Assembly: GCA_934630905.1 (NCBI GenBank)
Contig: CAKTXN010000003.1
Span: 5,268 to 69,267, forward strand
DNA: 64,000 nt
Direction: 5' to 3'
DNA from: an uncultured Eggerthellaceae bacterium
Lineage (GTDB): Bacteria; Actinomycetota; Coriobacteriia; Coriobacteriales; Eggerthellaceae
This document shows positions 35,432-44,728 of this stretch, piece after piece. The notes under the pieces were generated by a model. That model made no database searches and was not told the DNA's origin. It worked only from the letters and a program-made list of their open reading frames with translations. Numbering within the stretch: the stretch's first letter is position 1; each line of letters begins with the position of its first letter. A program made the translations under genes and the position numbers.

Positions 35432-38116
35432 ATGAACATGGGTAATTTGCAGAAACTGGCTCTAACGGCGCAGGAGGCGTTGCAGGAGACCATGGGCATT
35501 GCTTCGGACGCGGAAAGCGCCCAGGCAGAGCCGATTCATATGCTCAAAGCGCTTCTGACGCGCGGCGAGAACAACATTACGGCCATCATCAAGCGCATTG
35601 GCGCCGATCCGTCCTCGCTTTTGGTGAACGTAGACGACGAGATCATCCGCATGCCTAAGCAGTCTGGCGGTTACATGGGCATGCAGGGCGTGCCTGGTCA
35701 GGCGCTTATGACGGTGCTGGACAACGCGGTGAAGGCCGCCGAAAAGCTGGGCGACAGCTACGCGACCACCGAGCATCTGCTCATCGCGCTTTCCGAAGAT
35801 AAAACGGCAGCGGGCCGCTTGCTTACCGCGGCAGGCGTAACGCGCAAGAACATCGAGGCCGCTTACGAGGAGCTTCGCGGCGACACGCGTGTTACCGATC
35901 AAACGGAGAAAGCCGAGTTCGAGGCGCTGGAGAAGTACGGCCAGAACCTTACGCAGCAGGCGCGCGAAGGCAAGCTTGACCCGGTAATCGGCCGTTCTGA
36001 AGAGATTCGCCGTACCATTCAGGTGCTTTCGCGCCGTACCAAGAACAACCCAGTGCTTATCGGCGAGCCGGGCACGGGCAAGACGGCAATTGTCGAGGGT
36101 CTGGCACAGCGTATTGTGGCGGGCGATGTTCCCACCACGTTGCGCGACAAGGATATCATCTCGCTTGACCTGGGCGCAATGATGGCAGGCGCAAAGTATC
36201 GTGGCGAATTCGAGGATCGTTTGAAGGGCGTTTTGCGCGAAGTGAAGCAGTCCGAAGGCCGTATCATCCTGTTCATCGATGAGTTGCACACCATTGTTGG
36301 CGCAGGCGCAGGCGGCGACAGCTCCTTGGATGCGGGCAACATGCTTAAACCGGCGCTGGCGCGTGGCGAACTGCATGCCATTGGTGCCACAACGCTTGAC
36401 GAGTACCGAAAGTACATTGAGAAAGATGCTGCGTTGGAGCGTCGTTTCCAGAAGGTATACATCAGCGAGCCTACCGTGGAAGATACCATCGCCATTTTGC
36501 GTGGTCTGAAAGAGAAGTACGAAATCCATCACGGCGTGCGCATCAAGGATAGCGCGATTGTGGCTGCTGCTGAGCTTTCGAATCGTTACATTACCGACCG
36601 CTTCCTTCCCGATAAGGCAATTGACCTGATGGATGAGGCGGCAAGTCGCTTGCGTATTGAGATTGACAGCATGCCGGAAGAGGTTGACCTGGCTGAACGC
36701 AAGCTCACGCAGATGCAAATCGAAGAGCAGGCGCTTATGAAGGAAACCGACGAGGCGTCCAAGGAGCGTTTGGAGAACCTGCGTCGCGAGATTGCAACCG
36801 CAAAGGACCTGCTGGATGCGCGCAAGGCGGAATGGAAGAACGAGAAGGACGTTATCGAGAACGTTGCGTCTATCAAGGCAGATTTGGAGGCGGCGCAAAA
36901 CGAAGAGGAGAAGGCCATGCGCGAGGGCGACTTGTCGCTGGCTTCCGAGATTCGCTATGCGCGCATCCCTGGCTTGAAGAAGCAGCTGGCCGATGCCGAG
37001 AGCGTTTTGAACGAGCGCCAGAAAGACGGCGCCATCCTGAAAGAGGAAGTGTCCGAGGACGAAATTGCCGAGGTCGTTTCCGCGTGGACGGGCATTCCCG
37101 TGCAGAAGATGATGCAGGGCGAAATGCAGAAGCTTGCCGACTTGGAAGACAAGCTGCATGAGCGCGTTGTTGGTCAAGACGAAGCTGTTTGTGCAGTTGC
37201 AGGCGCAATTCGCCGTAGTCGTGCGGGACTTTCCGACCCGAACAAGCCCATTGGCAGCTTCTTGTTCTTGGGCCCCACGGGCGTGGGCAAAACCGAGCTT
37301 GCAAAGGCGCTGGCCGAGTACTTGTTCGACAGCGAGCGCAATATGGTGCGTATCGATATGTCCGAGTACATGGAGAAGTTCAGCGTGCAGCGTTTGATTG
37401 GTGCGCCTCCGGGATACGTGGGATACGACGAAGGCGGCCAGCTTACCGAGGCCGTGCGTCGCAAGCCGTATTCGGTGATTTTGCTGGACGAGATCGAGAA
37501 GGCGCATCCGGATGTGTTTAACATCTTGCTGCAGGTGCTTGACGATGGCCGCCTGACCGACGGCCAGGGCCGCGTGGTGAGCTTCAAGAACGCGGTTATT
37601 ATCATGACCAGCAACATTGGCAGCCAGTTCATGCATTCCGAGGAGAAGGAAGGCGAGACGCTGGAGGATTTGGCAAAGCTGAGCCCCGATGCCATGGCGA
37701 AGCGCATGGCGGAGTTCCAGCGCAAGGTGGAAGATGCGCTGCGTGGAACGTTCCGTCCTGAGTTCTTGAACCGTATCGATGAAGTGATCACGTTCCACGA
37801 GTTGAGCATTTCCAACATGGAGCCTATCGTTGACCTGCAGCTTAACGCCGTGCGCAAGCGCTTGGTGGATCGCCGCATTACGCTGGATGTCACGCCGGCC
37901 GTGTTGCAGCAACTGGCAATCGACGGCTTCGACCCCATGTATGGTGCACGTCCGCTGAAGCGCCTGGTCCAGAAGGAGATTGTGGACCGCATTGCCGCGA
38001 AAGCGGTTACGGGCGAGCTGCGTGATGGGTCTCATGTGTTCTTCGACATTGATGACACGGGCGATTACCAGTGCCGCGTTGAAGAGCCCATCGACTACGA
38101 TAGCTTGCTGTCGTAG
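35432..38116 (+). CDS. clpB: Disaggregase ClpB
   Basis: 894 residues. N domain, first AAA module with Walker A GEPGTGKT near 211, middle coiled coil (about 410-540, [18 protein letters not shown] ... [11 protein letters not shown]), second AAA module with GPTGVGKT near 613 and a C-terminal D2-small domain ([18 protein letters not shown]). Works with DnaK/DnaJ/GrpE to dissolve aggregates. Starts 114 bases after hspR with AGAAGGATAG upstream; whether it has its own promoter is unclear. Confidence 0.96.
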   Translation: MNMGNLQKLALTAQEALQETMGIASDAESAQAEPIHMLKALLTRGENNITAIIKRIGADPSSLLVNVDDEIIRMPKQSGGYMGMQGVPGQALMTVLDNAVKAAEKLGDSYATTEHLLIALSEDKTAAGRLLTAAGVTRKNIEAAYEELRGDTRVTDQTEKAEFEALEKYGQNLTQQAREGKLDPVIGRSEEIRRTIQVLSRRTKNNPVLIGEPGTGKTAIVEGLAQRIVAGDVPTTLRDKDIISLDLGAMMAGAKYRGEFEDRLKGVLREVKQSEGRIILFIDELHTIVGAGAGGDSSLDAGNMLKPALARGELHAIGATTLDEYRKYIEKDAALERRFQKVYISEPTVEDTIAILRGLKEKYEIHHGVRIKDSAIVAAAELSNRYITDRFLPDKAIDLMDEAASRLRIEIDSMPEEVDLAERKLTQMQIEEQALMKETDEASKERLENLRREIATAKDLLDARKAEWKNEKDVIENVASIKADLEAAQNEEEKAMREGDLSLASEIRYARIPGLKKQLADAESVLNERQKDGAILKEEVSEDEIAEVVSAWTGIPVQKMMQGEMQKLADLEDKLHERVVGQDEAVCAVAGAIRRSRAGLSDPNKPIGSFLFLGPTGVGKTELAKALAEYLFDSERNMVRIDMSEYMEKFSVQRLIGAPPGYVGYDEGGQLTEAVRRKPYSVILLDEIEKAHPDVFNILLQVLDDGRLTDGQGRVVSFKNAVIIMTSNIGSQFMHSEEKEGETLEDLAKLSPDAMAKRMAEFQRKVEDALRGTFRPEFLNRIDEVITFHELSISNMEPIVDLQLNAVRKRLVDRRITLDVTPAVLQQLAIDGFDPMYGARPLKRLVQKEIVDRIAAKAVTGELRDGSHVFFDIDDTGDYQCRVEEPIDYDSLLS

Positions 38117-38221
38117 GAGTGTGACGGCTGCGCCATGGTGCAACGGGCACGATTCCACTGATGGTGGCGTGATGCTGCTGACGTGATGCGGTGTTGCCGG
38201 CGGTACGATGCAACATGCAAT

Positions 38222-38265
38222 AAGGGCGCGTGCTGGGGAGCAATCCCCGGTGCGCGCCTTTTTCA
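38222..38265 (+). terminator. Terminator after clpB
   Basis: AAGGGCGCGTGC ... GTGCGCGCCTTTTT hairpin with T-run. The stretch 38117-38221 has no gene. Confidence 0.8.
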
Positions 38266-38523
38266 TGTTGACAAATTACCCCACCTTTTGTCAACAAGGT
38301 GAAAAAGTGGCGGGGTCTTTTTTCACCTTTTTTCATGATGGTCTCCTTCGATCCGTAACTTCGTAAATCCAAGTTTTGCCTGATAACCTGTCATTGGGAA
38401 GTTTTGCTTGGTCTTTGCTGCAGGTTTATCCGCACTTTGCAGGGGAAAATCTGTCTTGACCCGTTGTGTTTGCGGGGTTTGCGGGCGCGATTGTTGACAA
38501 AAGGTGGGATAATTTGACAACAA
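38266..38523. repeat. Pair of inverted 32-bp palindromic repeats
   Basis: 38266-38297 is a copy of the palindromic start of the 24406/26121 repeats (TTGACAAA ... TTTTGTCAA); 38491-38523 is the same motif in reverse orientation with one change (ACCCC to TCCCA in the centre). Between them is a second hairpin (AAGGTGAAAAA ... TTTTTTCACCTT, 38295-38332) with T-run, likely a terminator, and no gene. Looks like a REP/BIME-type intergenic element. Confidence 0.75.
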
Positions 38524-38613
38524 TTTTTGGTGCGGATGGCGCTGGCGGTGCTGACCATCTGCGCCTTCTGCGTCATTTACTGGTTCTGTCTGCGTATTTG
38601 CAGGTGCAACGCT

Positions 38614-38619
38614 TATAAT
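38614..38619 (+). promoter_or_regulatory. -10 box for a leaderless transcript
   Basis: TATAAT; the expected transcript start falls on or next to the ATG at 38627. No good -35 is seen. Confidence 0.5.
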
Positions 38620-38626
38620 ACGTGCC

Positions 38627-38767
38627 ATGAAAAGAAGAGCTCGACATACTATGGCCGTTGAACGCATCAAGCCTGCTGAAGGGGTGTGCATTGTCATGCT
38701 GTTTTTGGCGGCGCTTTTAGTGGTGCTATGGGTTGTCTTTATTGCCGTGCGCTTGGTGTTGGTGTAA
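38627..38767 (+). CDS. Small single-helix membrane protein upstream of trkH
   Basis: 46 residues: a basic N-terminus (MKRRARHTMAVERIKPAEG) then one long hydrophobic helix (CIVMLFLAALLVVLWVVFIA) ending VRLVLV. A second in-frame ATG at 38651 would give 38 residues. The stop is 26 bases before trkH, so co-transcription is likely. It could be a small regulatory subunit of the potassium transporter, like KdpF, but this rests only on position and shape. Confidence 0.55.
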   Translation: MKRRARHTMAVERIKPAEGVCIVMLFLAALLVVLWVVFIAVRLVLV

Positions 38768-38793
38768 GCGCAGATGGTTGAGGCGAAATAAGT

Positions 38794-40314
38794 ATGTGGC
38801 AGCGATTCTCTCTGCAAGACGTTCGCATCATTGGGCATTATTTGGGCGTGCTCATCATGGTGTCATCGGTTATGTATTTCATTCCGTTTCTTATGGCGCT
38901 TGTGCTGCAAGAATGGGAGCCTGCTTCGCGCTATCTGTTCACTGGCGGCCTGAGCTTGGTCATTGGCGGGGCGCTGCGTATGCTCTATTTGAACCCGCGC
39001 CGTTTGTCTCGTCAGCAGGCATTGGCGGTAACGGGCCTGGTTTGGATTGTGCTGGCGTTCATTGCCACCATTCCCCTGTATTATTCGGGACATTTTGCTT
39101 CGTATGCCGATGCGCTTTTCGATGCGGTATCGGGTCTGACCACCACGGGTGCGTCTATCATCTGCGACCTGGATCACCTGTCGTACACCGATAATATGTT
39201 CCGCTTCCTTATGCATTTCGTGGGCGGTTTGGGCTTGATTGTGGTGGCGCTTTCGCTGGGCATTTTCGGCAAGGGCGGCGGTGCAAGCCTGTATTCGGCT
39301 GAGGCGCGCTCGGAGCACATGGTTCCGAACATTGTGCAAACCGCGCGTCTTATTACAAAAGTGACCTTGGTGTTTGTGCTTATCGGAACGGCAATCATCA
39401 CGGTTCTCGATATTTTTCTGGGCATGGAGCCGCTGCGCGCGCTTCTGCATGCGTTCTGGATTTCGCTTTCCGGCTTCGTGACCGGCGGCTTCACCCCCAC
39501 CAGCGAAAGCATCTATTATTACCACTCATTCATTCTTGAGTGCGTGCTCATGCTACTCATGTTGTGTGGCGCTATCAATTTCACGCTTCACCTGGAAGTT
39601 TGGAATGGGCACGTGAAGAGCTTCTTCAAAGACGTGGAAATCCGAACGATGGTTCTGTGGCTGGTGGTGCTGGTGGCGGTGTTTGCGGCATCCATGGCGG
39701 CAAGCACGAATTTCTCGAATTTGCCCACGATGCTGCGTCGCGGTCTGTTCATGATTGTCTCGTCGTTTACCACAACGGGCTTCCAAAACGTCACGTCGAA
39801 CGAGATTCTTACGGTGTTCACGTCGGGTTGCTTCCTGCTGTTGGCCATTGCCATGGCGGTAGGCGGCGGTACGGGAAGCACCGCCGGCGGTATCAAGCTC
39901 AGCCGTATCGGTTTCATTTTCAAAGCCATTGTGGTACGCGTGAAGGAAACGCTGTCGCCCGATAGCGCACGCGTGATTGTGGATTACTACCACCTGGGGC
40001 GCCAGCGTTTGACCTCGGAAAACGCCGAGGAAGCCATGACGATTTTCATGTTATATGCTGTGACGTACACGATTGGCGCGCTTGCGGGTATTGCGGCGGG
40101 TTATGACGCACTGCAGGCCATTTACGAATCGGTTTGCATGGCTAGTAACGGCGGCGTAATTGTGGGAATTGCTGGGCCAGGTATGCCAACGTGGTTGGAA
40201 ATGGTCTATATTCTGGAAATGTGGGCGGGCCGTCTTGAATTCATCACACTGATTGCCTTGGTGGTAAAGATTGCGGTTTCGGTTGTTCCTCACCGTCGAA
40301 GGGTTCGTGCGTAA
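38794..40314 (+). CDS. trkH: TrkH-type potassium uptake protein
   Basis: 506 residues, about ten membrane helices plus pore loops. Selectivity-filter loops of the four membrane-pore-membrane repeats are seen as GLTTTGAS, GFVTGGFTP, FTTTGFQ and ASNGGVIVGI. Intracellular-gate region GGGTGSTAGGIKLSRIG. Moves K+ (with Na+ or H+) into the cell, normally with a TrkA/KtrA RCK subunit; no trkA is in the window. Short spacing to the gene upstream; the next frame begins in its stop codon. Confidence 0.92.
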   Translation: MWQRFSLQDVRIIGHYLGVLIMVSSVMYFIPFLMALVLQEWEPASRYLFTGGLSLVIGGALRMLYLNPRRLSRQQALAVTGLVWIVLAFIATIPLYYSGHFASYADALFDAVSGLTTTGASIICDLDHLSYTDNMFRFLMHFVGGLGLIVVALSLGIFGKGGGASLYSAEARSEHMVPNIVQTARLITKVTLVFVLIGTAIITVLDIFLGMEPLRALLHAFWISLSGFVTGGFTPTSESIYYYHSFILECVLMLLMLCGAINFTLHLEVWNGHVKSFFKDVEIRTMVLWLVVLVAVFAASMAASTNFSNLPTMLRRGLFMIVSSFTTTGFQNVTSNEILTVFTSGCFLLLAIAMAVGGGTGSTAGGIKLSRIGFIFKAIVVRVKETLSPDSARVIVDYYHLGRQRLTSENAEEAMTIFMLYAVTYTIGALAGIAAGYDALQAIYESVCMASNGGVIVGIAGPGMPTWLEMVYILEMWAGRLEFITLIALVVKIAVSVVPHRRRVRA

Positions 40315-40406
40315 TGGGTATGCGAGGGACAAACTGCTGCGTGCGCCAGGGCGCTGGTCGGGGCGTGGCAACGGTAGATAATCGGGGTTGGGAAAGGACT
40401 GCAGGT

Positions 40407-41024
40407 TTGGAAAAACTTGCAAAATACCTGGTAGCAGCTGCGGTTTCGCTTGCGCTTGCGCTCACGTTTCCCCTGTGCGCGTTGGCAGAAGACCTGGGCG
40501 AAGGCGACAATCCCGAATCGCATAATTACGTTGACGAGCGCCAGATTCCCGATGGCTCGTTTTTGTATGATACGTCCATTGAAGCCCTGGCGACCGCCGA
40601 TGTCTTCTACGACAACGCTACCGTGGTGGTAACGGGCGAGGTCGTGGGCGACCGCAGAAGCGCCGGCGTTGGATCGGATAGCAGCTGGATTACGCTGTAT
40701 TCGCTGAAGAAGGGCGCCGCGGAGCAATACAATCCTTCCTCGATTGAAGTTTGCGTCTCCAATTCTCTGGCAGATACGATTGATACGTATGGCCGCTACA
40801 ACGTGCGTGGAACATATGTCCAGGTGAGTGGCACGTATCATTTGGCGTGTGCCGATCATGATGGTTTGAGCGACGTCCATGCCGATTCGCTCTCTATTGT
40901 CCGAAAGGGCGCGCAGTTGAACGAGCCCTTCGACATCACAATGTTCCTGCCGGGCGTTGTTGCCGTTCTTGCCGGGCTTTTGATCATTTTCGTGCACAAG
41001 CGCATAACGGATAAGGCGCGCTAG
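40407..41024 (+). CDS. Secreted/membrane protein with OB-like domain
   Basis: 205 residues from a TTG at 40407 (AAAGGA 8 bases upstream), which puts a standard signal peptide at the N-terminus (LAKYLVAAAVSLALALTFPLCALAED). An ATG at 40314, overlapping the trkH stop, gives 31 extra residues that would spoil it. The domain TVVVTGEVVGDRR ... WITLYS ... YNVRGTYVQVSGTYHLACADHDG looks like a beta-barrel OB-type fold. A C-terminal membrane helix (ITMFLPGVVAVLAGLLIIFV) with a basic tail anchors it, domain outside. Function unknown. Confidence 0.65.
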   Translation: MEKLAKYLVAAAVSLALALTFPLCALAEDLGEGDNPESHNYVDERQIPDGSFLYDTSIEALATADVFYDNATVVVTGEVVGDRRSAGVGSDSSWITLYSLKKGAAEQYNPSSIEVCVSNSLADTIDTYGRYNVRGTYVQVSGTYHLACADHDGLSDVHADSLSIVRKGAQLNEPFDITMFLPGVVAVLAGLLIIFVHKRITDKAR

Positions 41025-42056
41025 ATGACGGGTGGAGAAGAACGGGCGATGATGAATCGGACTGAGCGCGATACCGAAGGTGCCGCCGAAGCGCGTGGCC
41101 GCGTGGTGAAGCTCGATCGCGGTTTCCCTTTAGTTCAACTTGAAAGTGGCGCGCGGGTGCGCTGCGAACATGCAACTGAGCTGGTGAAAGAGAGCGACCT
41201 GCGCGCCGTAATCGGCGATTACGTGCGTGTGGTATGGCCCGATACCCATGATAAAGCCATCATCGCGGAGATTCTTCCGCGTCGGAATGCGTTCGTTCGG
41301 CGCGATCCCGCCGAGCGCACCATTTCGCAAACACTTGCTGCGAACTTCGAAGTGATTATTGTTGCGCAGCCGCTTCCCGAGCTTAATAGGAAGCGCCTTG
41401 AGCGCGAGTTGGTGCTGGCGCACGATACGGGTGCGCGCGTGGTGGTTGCGCTCACGAAGGCCGATATGGCGCAGGATGAGCAGGAAGTCAACCGCGTTTG
41501 CCAGGATGTTGCGCTTTGCGCGGGAGAATCGGTGCAGGTCATTGCGTTATCGTGCGTGGACGGCAGCGGGTTTTCCCAGCTGCGGGCGCTTATTGCCCCA
41601 GGGACAACTGCCGTGCTTATTGGCAAGAGCGGCGCGGGGAAGTCGAGCCTGGTCAACACGCTGGCGGGAAGTGACGTGCAGGAAACGGGTGCCGTGCGCG
41701 AAAACGACCGACGTGGACGACACACCACGGTGTCGCGCGAAATCATCGCATTGCCGGGCGCGGGCTTTATTGTGGACATGCCGGGAGTGCGCGGGTTGGG
41801 CATGTGGGAGGCCGAGGAAGGCATTGGCGCGGCGTTCCCTGACATTGAGCAGCTGGCGGCGCAGTGCAAATTCGCTGATTGCAAGCACGAAAGCGAACCG
41901 GGCTGCGCGGTGTTGCAGGCGGTTGAGCAGGGCGCGGTGTCTGCTCAGCGCTTGAAATCGTATAAGTTCCTGCGAGACGAAAGCCAATCGGCGCGCGATC
42001 GCAAAGAGCGCGCTCGCTGGCAAAAGCATATCAAAGGTCGAAAAAAGGGCAGATAG
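41025..42056 (+). CDS. rsgA: Ribosome small-subunit GTPase RsgA
   Basis: 343 residues. Circularly permuted GTPase: OB fold at the N-terminus (GRVVKLDRGFPLVQLESGARVRC), then G4 ALTKAD near 143, G1 GKSGAGKSS near 199, G3 DMPGVRG near 252, and a zinc knuckle CKFADCKHESEPGC. It assists late 30S maturation. The ATG directly after the upstream stop was used; another in frame at 41049 is possible. Basic C-terminal tail. Confidence 0.95.
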   Translation: MTGGEERAMMNRTERDTEGAAEARGRVVKLDRGFPLVQLESGARVRCEHATELVKESDLRAVIGDYVRVVWPDTHDKAIIAEILPRRNAFVRRDPAERTISQTLAANFEVIIVAQPLPELNRKRLERELVLAHDTGARVVVALTKADMAQDEQEVNRVCQDVALCAGESVQVIALSCVDGSGFSQLRALIAPGTTAVLIGKSGAGKSSLVNTLAGSDVQETGAVRENDRRGRHTTVSREIIALPGAGFIVDMPGVRGLGMWEAEEGIGAAFPDIEQLAAQCKFADCKHESEPGCAVLQAVEQGAVSAQRLKSYKFLRDESQSARDRKERARWQKHIKGRKKGR

Positions 42057-42143
42057 GCGTTACAATAATTGTTTGTGGTTTCGCGAGTTTCCGCAGACGA
42101 AAACAGCATAAACGCAGTACGAATAGACATAAAAAGAGGGCAC

Positions 42144-43517
42144 ATGAATCCGGTAATCGTTATTCCCACCTATATTGCATCGCGCAGACAGAAGGAAAAC
42201 CCCAGCTTAATGGCAATATACGATCACGCTACGCCCATTTCGGGGCAGGGTGAATTGGGTCGCTGCCTGGAATCGATCGAAAAAGCGCAGGGGAATGTTC
42301 CCGTTATTATTCTGGTTGCAAGCGATCGCTCGGTGGAAAAGCAGGCGGCCGACAAGGTGCAGGCGGTTGCATCGAAGTACCCGGGCGTGCAGAGCCTGGT
42401 TATCGGCGCGCCCGAGCAGGCGTTGGTGCACCAGCGCATGGAGCAGCTGGGCCTGACCGAGTACAACGAAGGCATTGGCCTGGTGGGGTATAGCGCCATT
42501 CGCAATTTGGGATTGGTGGTTGCCGCTGTCTTCGGTTTCGATGCTGTGGTCTTTGTTGACGATGACGAGATTGTCGAAGACCCCGATTTCATGAAGAAAG
42601 CCGTATATGGCCTGGGAAAACTCACGAAAAAGGGCATTCCCATTGTTGCGAAAACGGGTTATTTCTTGGACAAGAACGGCTCGTACAAGGCGTCCGAAAA
42701 AGCGCGCTGGTACGATCATTTCTGGGATCAAAGCAAGCGCTTCAACGAGTGGATTACGTCCGCAATGGAAGGTCCGCGTTTATCACGCGCGAACAGCGTT
42801 TGCGGCGGATGCCTTGCGTTGCATAAAGAGGCGTTTTCGCGTTTGGCATTTGACCCCTGGATTACGCGCGGCGAGGATTTGGACTACTTGCTGAATTTGC
42901 GCATGTACGGTTCTGAGCTGTGGTTTGACAACAAATGGTGCGTGCGCCATTTGCCGCCGAAGACAACAAGCGAAGGAATGCGCTTTCATCAGGATATTTA
43001 TCGCTGGCTCTACGAAATGCGCAAGCTGGAATACAGTCGCACGCAAATCGATCTTTTGCAGGTGAAGCCGGCGTCGCTTAATCCGTATCCTGGCCCGTTC
43101 TTGGACCACGGCGTTCGCCGTCGCATTTCATGGACGGCGCGTTTGCGCAGCTTGGCGCGCCCCGATCATCGGGCGTATTTCAAGGCGGCAAGTGCGGCGA
43201 AGCGCGAGGCCGATGCGTATGCTGCCACGAACTGCTCGAAGTACTTCGAGTTCCAATACGTTTGGCCAGAACTTATGGCGCGCATGGAGAACGATGCGTT
43301 GTTGCGTACCATGCTGGTGCAGTCCACGGCGCTGCGCCGCGGCATCGATTTGAGCGCCCAGCTTCCCCTTGCTCAAGCGACCGAAGAGGCGGGGGCTGCT
43401 GCGACAGGTGCGGCTGCGGCTGCCGGCGCGGCTGGCGCTGCGGGTGCGGGGGACTTCGTGCCGGTAAGCTACGACCCTGGTCTGACCTGCGAAATTCGTC
43501 TGAACATGGAAGACTAG
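42144..43517 (+). CDS. GT-A-fold glycosyltransferase-like protein
   Basis: 457 residues. N-terminal MNPVIVIPTYIASRR and FDAVVFVDDDEIVEDPDFM (DxD-type metal/nucleotide-sugar motif near 138) indicate a family-2-like glycosyltransferase fold; RGEDLDYLLNLRMYG near 250 is the acceptor-side catalytic region, and CGGCLALHKEAF precedes it. No membrane helix. C-terminal 50 residues include an Ala/Gly-rich linker. The ATG at 42144 with AAGAGGG was chosen. Sugar and acceptor unknown; the following gene encodes a TauE-like exporter starting 9 bases later. Confidence 0.75.
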   Translation: MNPVIVIPTYIASRRQKENPSLMAIYDHATPISGQGELGRCLESIEKAQGNVPVIILVASDRSVEKQAADKVQAVASKYPGVQSLVIGAPEQALVHQRMEQLGLTEYNEGIGLVGYSAIRNLGLVVAAVFGFDAVVFVDDDEIVEDPDFMKKAVYGLGKLTKKGIPIVAKTGYFLDKNGSYKASEKARWYDHFWDQSKRFNEWITSAMEGPRLSRANSVCGGCLALHKEAFSRLAFDPWITRGEDLDYLLNLRMYGSELWFDNKWCVRHLPPKTTSEGMRFHQDIYRWLYEMRKLEYSRTQIDLLQVKPASLNPYPGPFLDHGVRRRISWTARLRSLARPDHRAYFKAASAAKREADAYAATNCSKYFEFQYVWPELMARMENDALLRTMLVQSTALRRGIDLSAQLPLAQATEEAGAAATGAAAAAGAAGAAGAGDFVPVSYDPGLTCEIRLNMED

Positions 43518-43526
43518 AGGCGCATT

Positions 43527-44507
43527 TTGGATTTGCTGTTTCTTATTCCCGCGTCGCTTGCTTTGGGCTTGGCCGTGGGAATGCTCTCGGGTCTTCTGGG
43601 AATCGGCGGCGGTACCGTTATGGTTCCGGCGTTTCGCTTGATTTACGACATGAGCGCCCTTGCCGCAACGGCAACGTCCATGCTGACTATTGTGCCTACT
43701 TCGGTTTCGGGCATGATTGCGCACGTCCGCAACAAGACGTGTGTTCTAAAGGTGGGCCTTGCCGCGGGTTTGGGCGGCGCGTGCTCTTCGTGGATTGGCG
43801 TGATTCTGGCGGAGTGGTCGCCCGGATGGTGCGTTATGGCGGCTGCAGCTGCGGTTATTGTCTACAGCGCTACCACCATGCTGAAAAAAGCGCTTGCGAT
43901 GAAGCCTGCAAAGGCGGCGGGCGAAGATGCAGGTGCCAGTGAAGGTGCCGGTGAAGGTGCCGGTGAAGGTGCGGCTGGGGATGCGCAGGTTGCTGGCGCG
44001 GGCGCGAGCGTTGGTGCCGGCTCGAAGGCTGCTCGCGAAGCAGCCGCTGACGGCGCATCGGTGGGCGGCGCCTCGAGTGCTTCTGCTTCCACTGCAGCTG
44101 CGAAACCTCGGGAAGCCGATGTCCCGGTAACGAAAAACATGCTGGTCAAATCGGCAATCATCGGCCTTTCGGCAGGTGTTTTATCAGGATATGTAGGTGT
44201 TGGCGGCGGCTTCATTATGGTACCGCTCTTCTTGAGCAAGTTGAACCTTCCCATGAAAAAAGCTTCGGGAACGTCGCTTGTTGCCGTGGGCATTCTGGTG
44301 TTGCCCGCCTTGGTGACGCAGGTCGTTTTGGGCAATGTCAATTGGGCAGCCGGCCTTGCCTGCATTGTGGGATCGATTCCTGGCGCTGTGTTGGGTGCGA
44401 AGCTGCAGGCGCGCATTCCCGAACGTGCGCTTCGGTTCTGCTTCGCGGGCATTTTGGGCGTTGCCGCGGTGCTTTTGATTGTGAACGAGCTGGGCTTTTT
44501 GGGGTAA
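43527..44507 (+). CDS. TauE/SafE-family membrane exporter
   Basis: 326 residues from a TTG start with AGAGG upstream. Two four-helix halves each begin with the family signature: GMLSGLLGIGGGTVMVPAF and GVLSGYVGVGGGFIMVPLF. The linker (about 130-205) is a Gly/Ala/Glu repeat (GEGAGEGAGEG) and unusually long. The family exports sulfite, sulfoacetate or other organosulfur anions; substrate not predictable. Confidence 0.85.
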   Translation: MDLLFLIPASLALGLAVGMLSGLLGIGGGTVMVPAFRLIYDMSALAATATSMLTIVPTSVSGMIAHVRNKTCVLKVGLAAGLGGACSSWIGVILAEWSPGWCVMAAAAAVIVYSATTMLKKALAMKPAKAAGEDAGASEGAGEGAGEGAAGDAQVAGAGASVGAGSKAAREAAADGASVGGASSASASTAAAKPREADVPVTKNMLVKSAIIGLSAGVLSGYVGVGGGFIMVPLFLSKLNLPMKKASGTSLVAVGILVLPALVTQVVLGNVNWAAGLACIVGSIPGAVLGAKLQARIPERALRFCFAGILGVAAVLLIVNELGFLG

Positions 44508-44728
44508 CGCCGCCAAGTACGTGCGTGGCGCCAATCGTCTTTTATCCCGCTGATTGGAATGTGCGTTGGAGTACGGTAGGCTCGGGAAACAGGAGCAGAT
44601 TTAATCGAACAAGCCGCCCGAAGGCTATTGAGCTAAAAATAAACACTTTGCAGTGTCTTTACTGCGAAAACGAGCAGGTCGCGCGGTAAAATGATGCAAT
44701 AAAAAAGCAAGGATACAAGGAACGCCCT

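Noticed and set aside
35462..38266. 934-codon open frame opposite clpB
   Set aside because: Mirror frame of a high-GC conserved gene; composition artefact.
38323..38838. Minus-strand frame through the clpB-trkH spacer
   Set aside because: Crosses terminators and repeats, no homology features.
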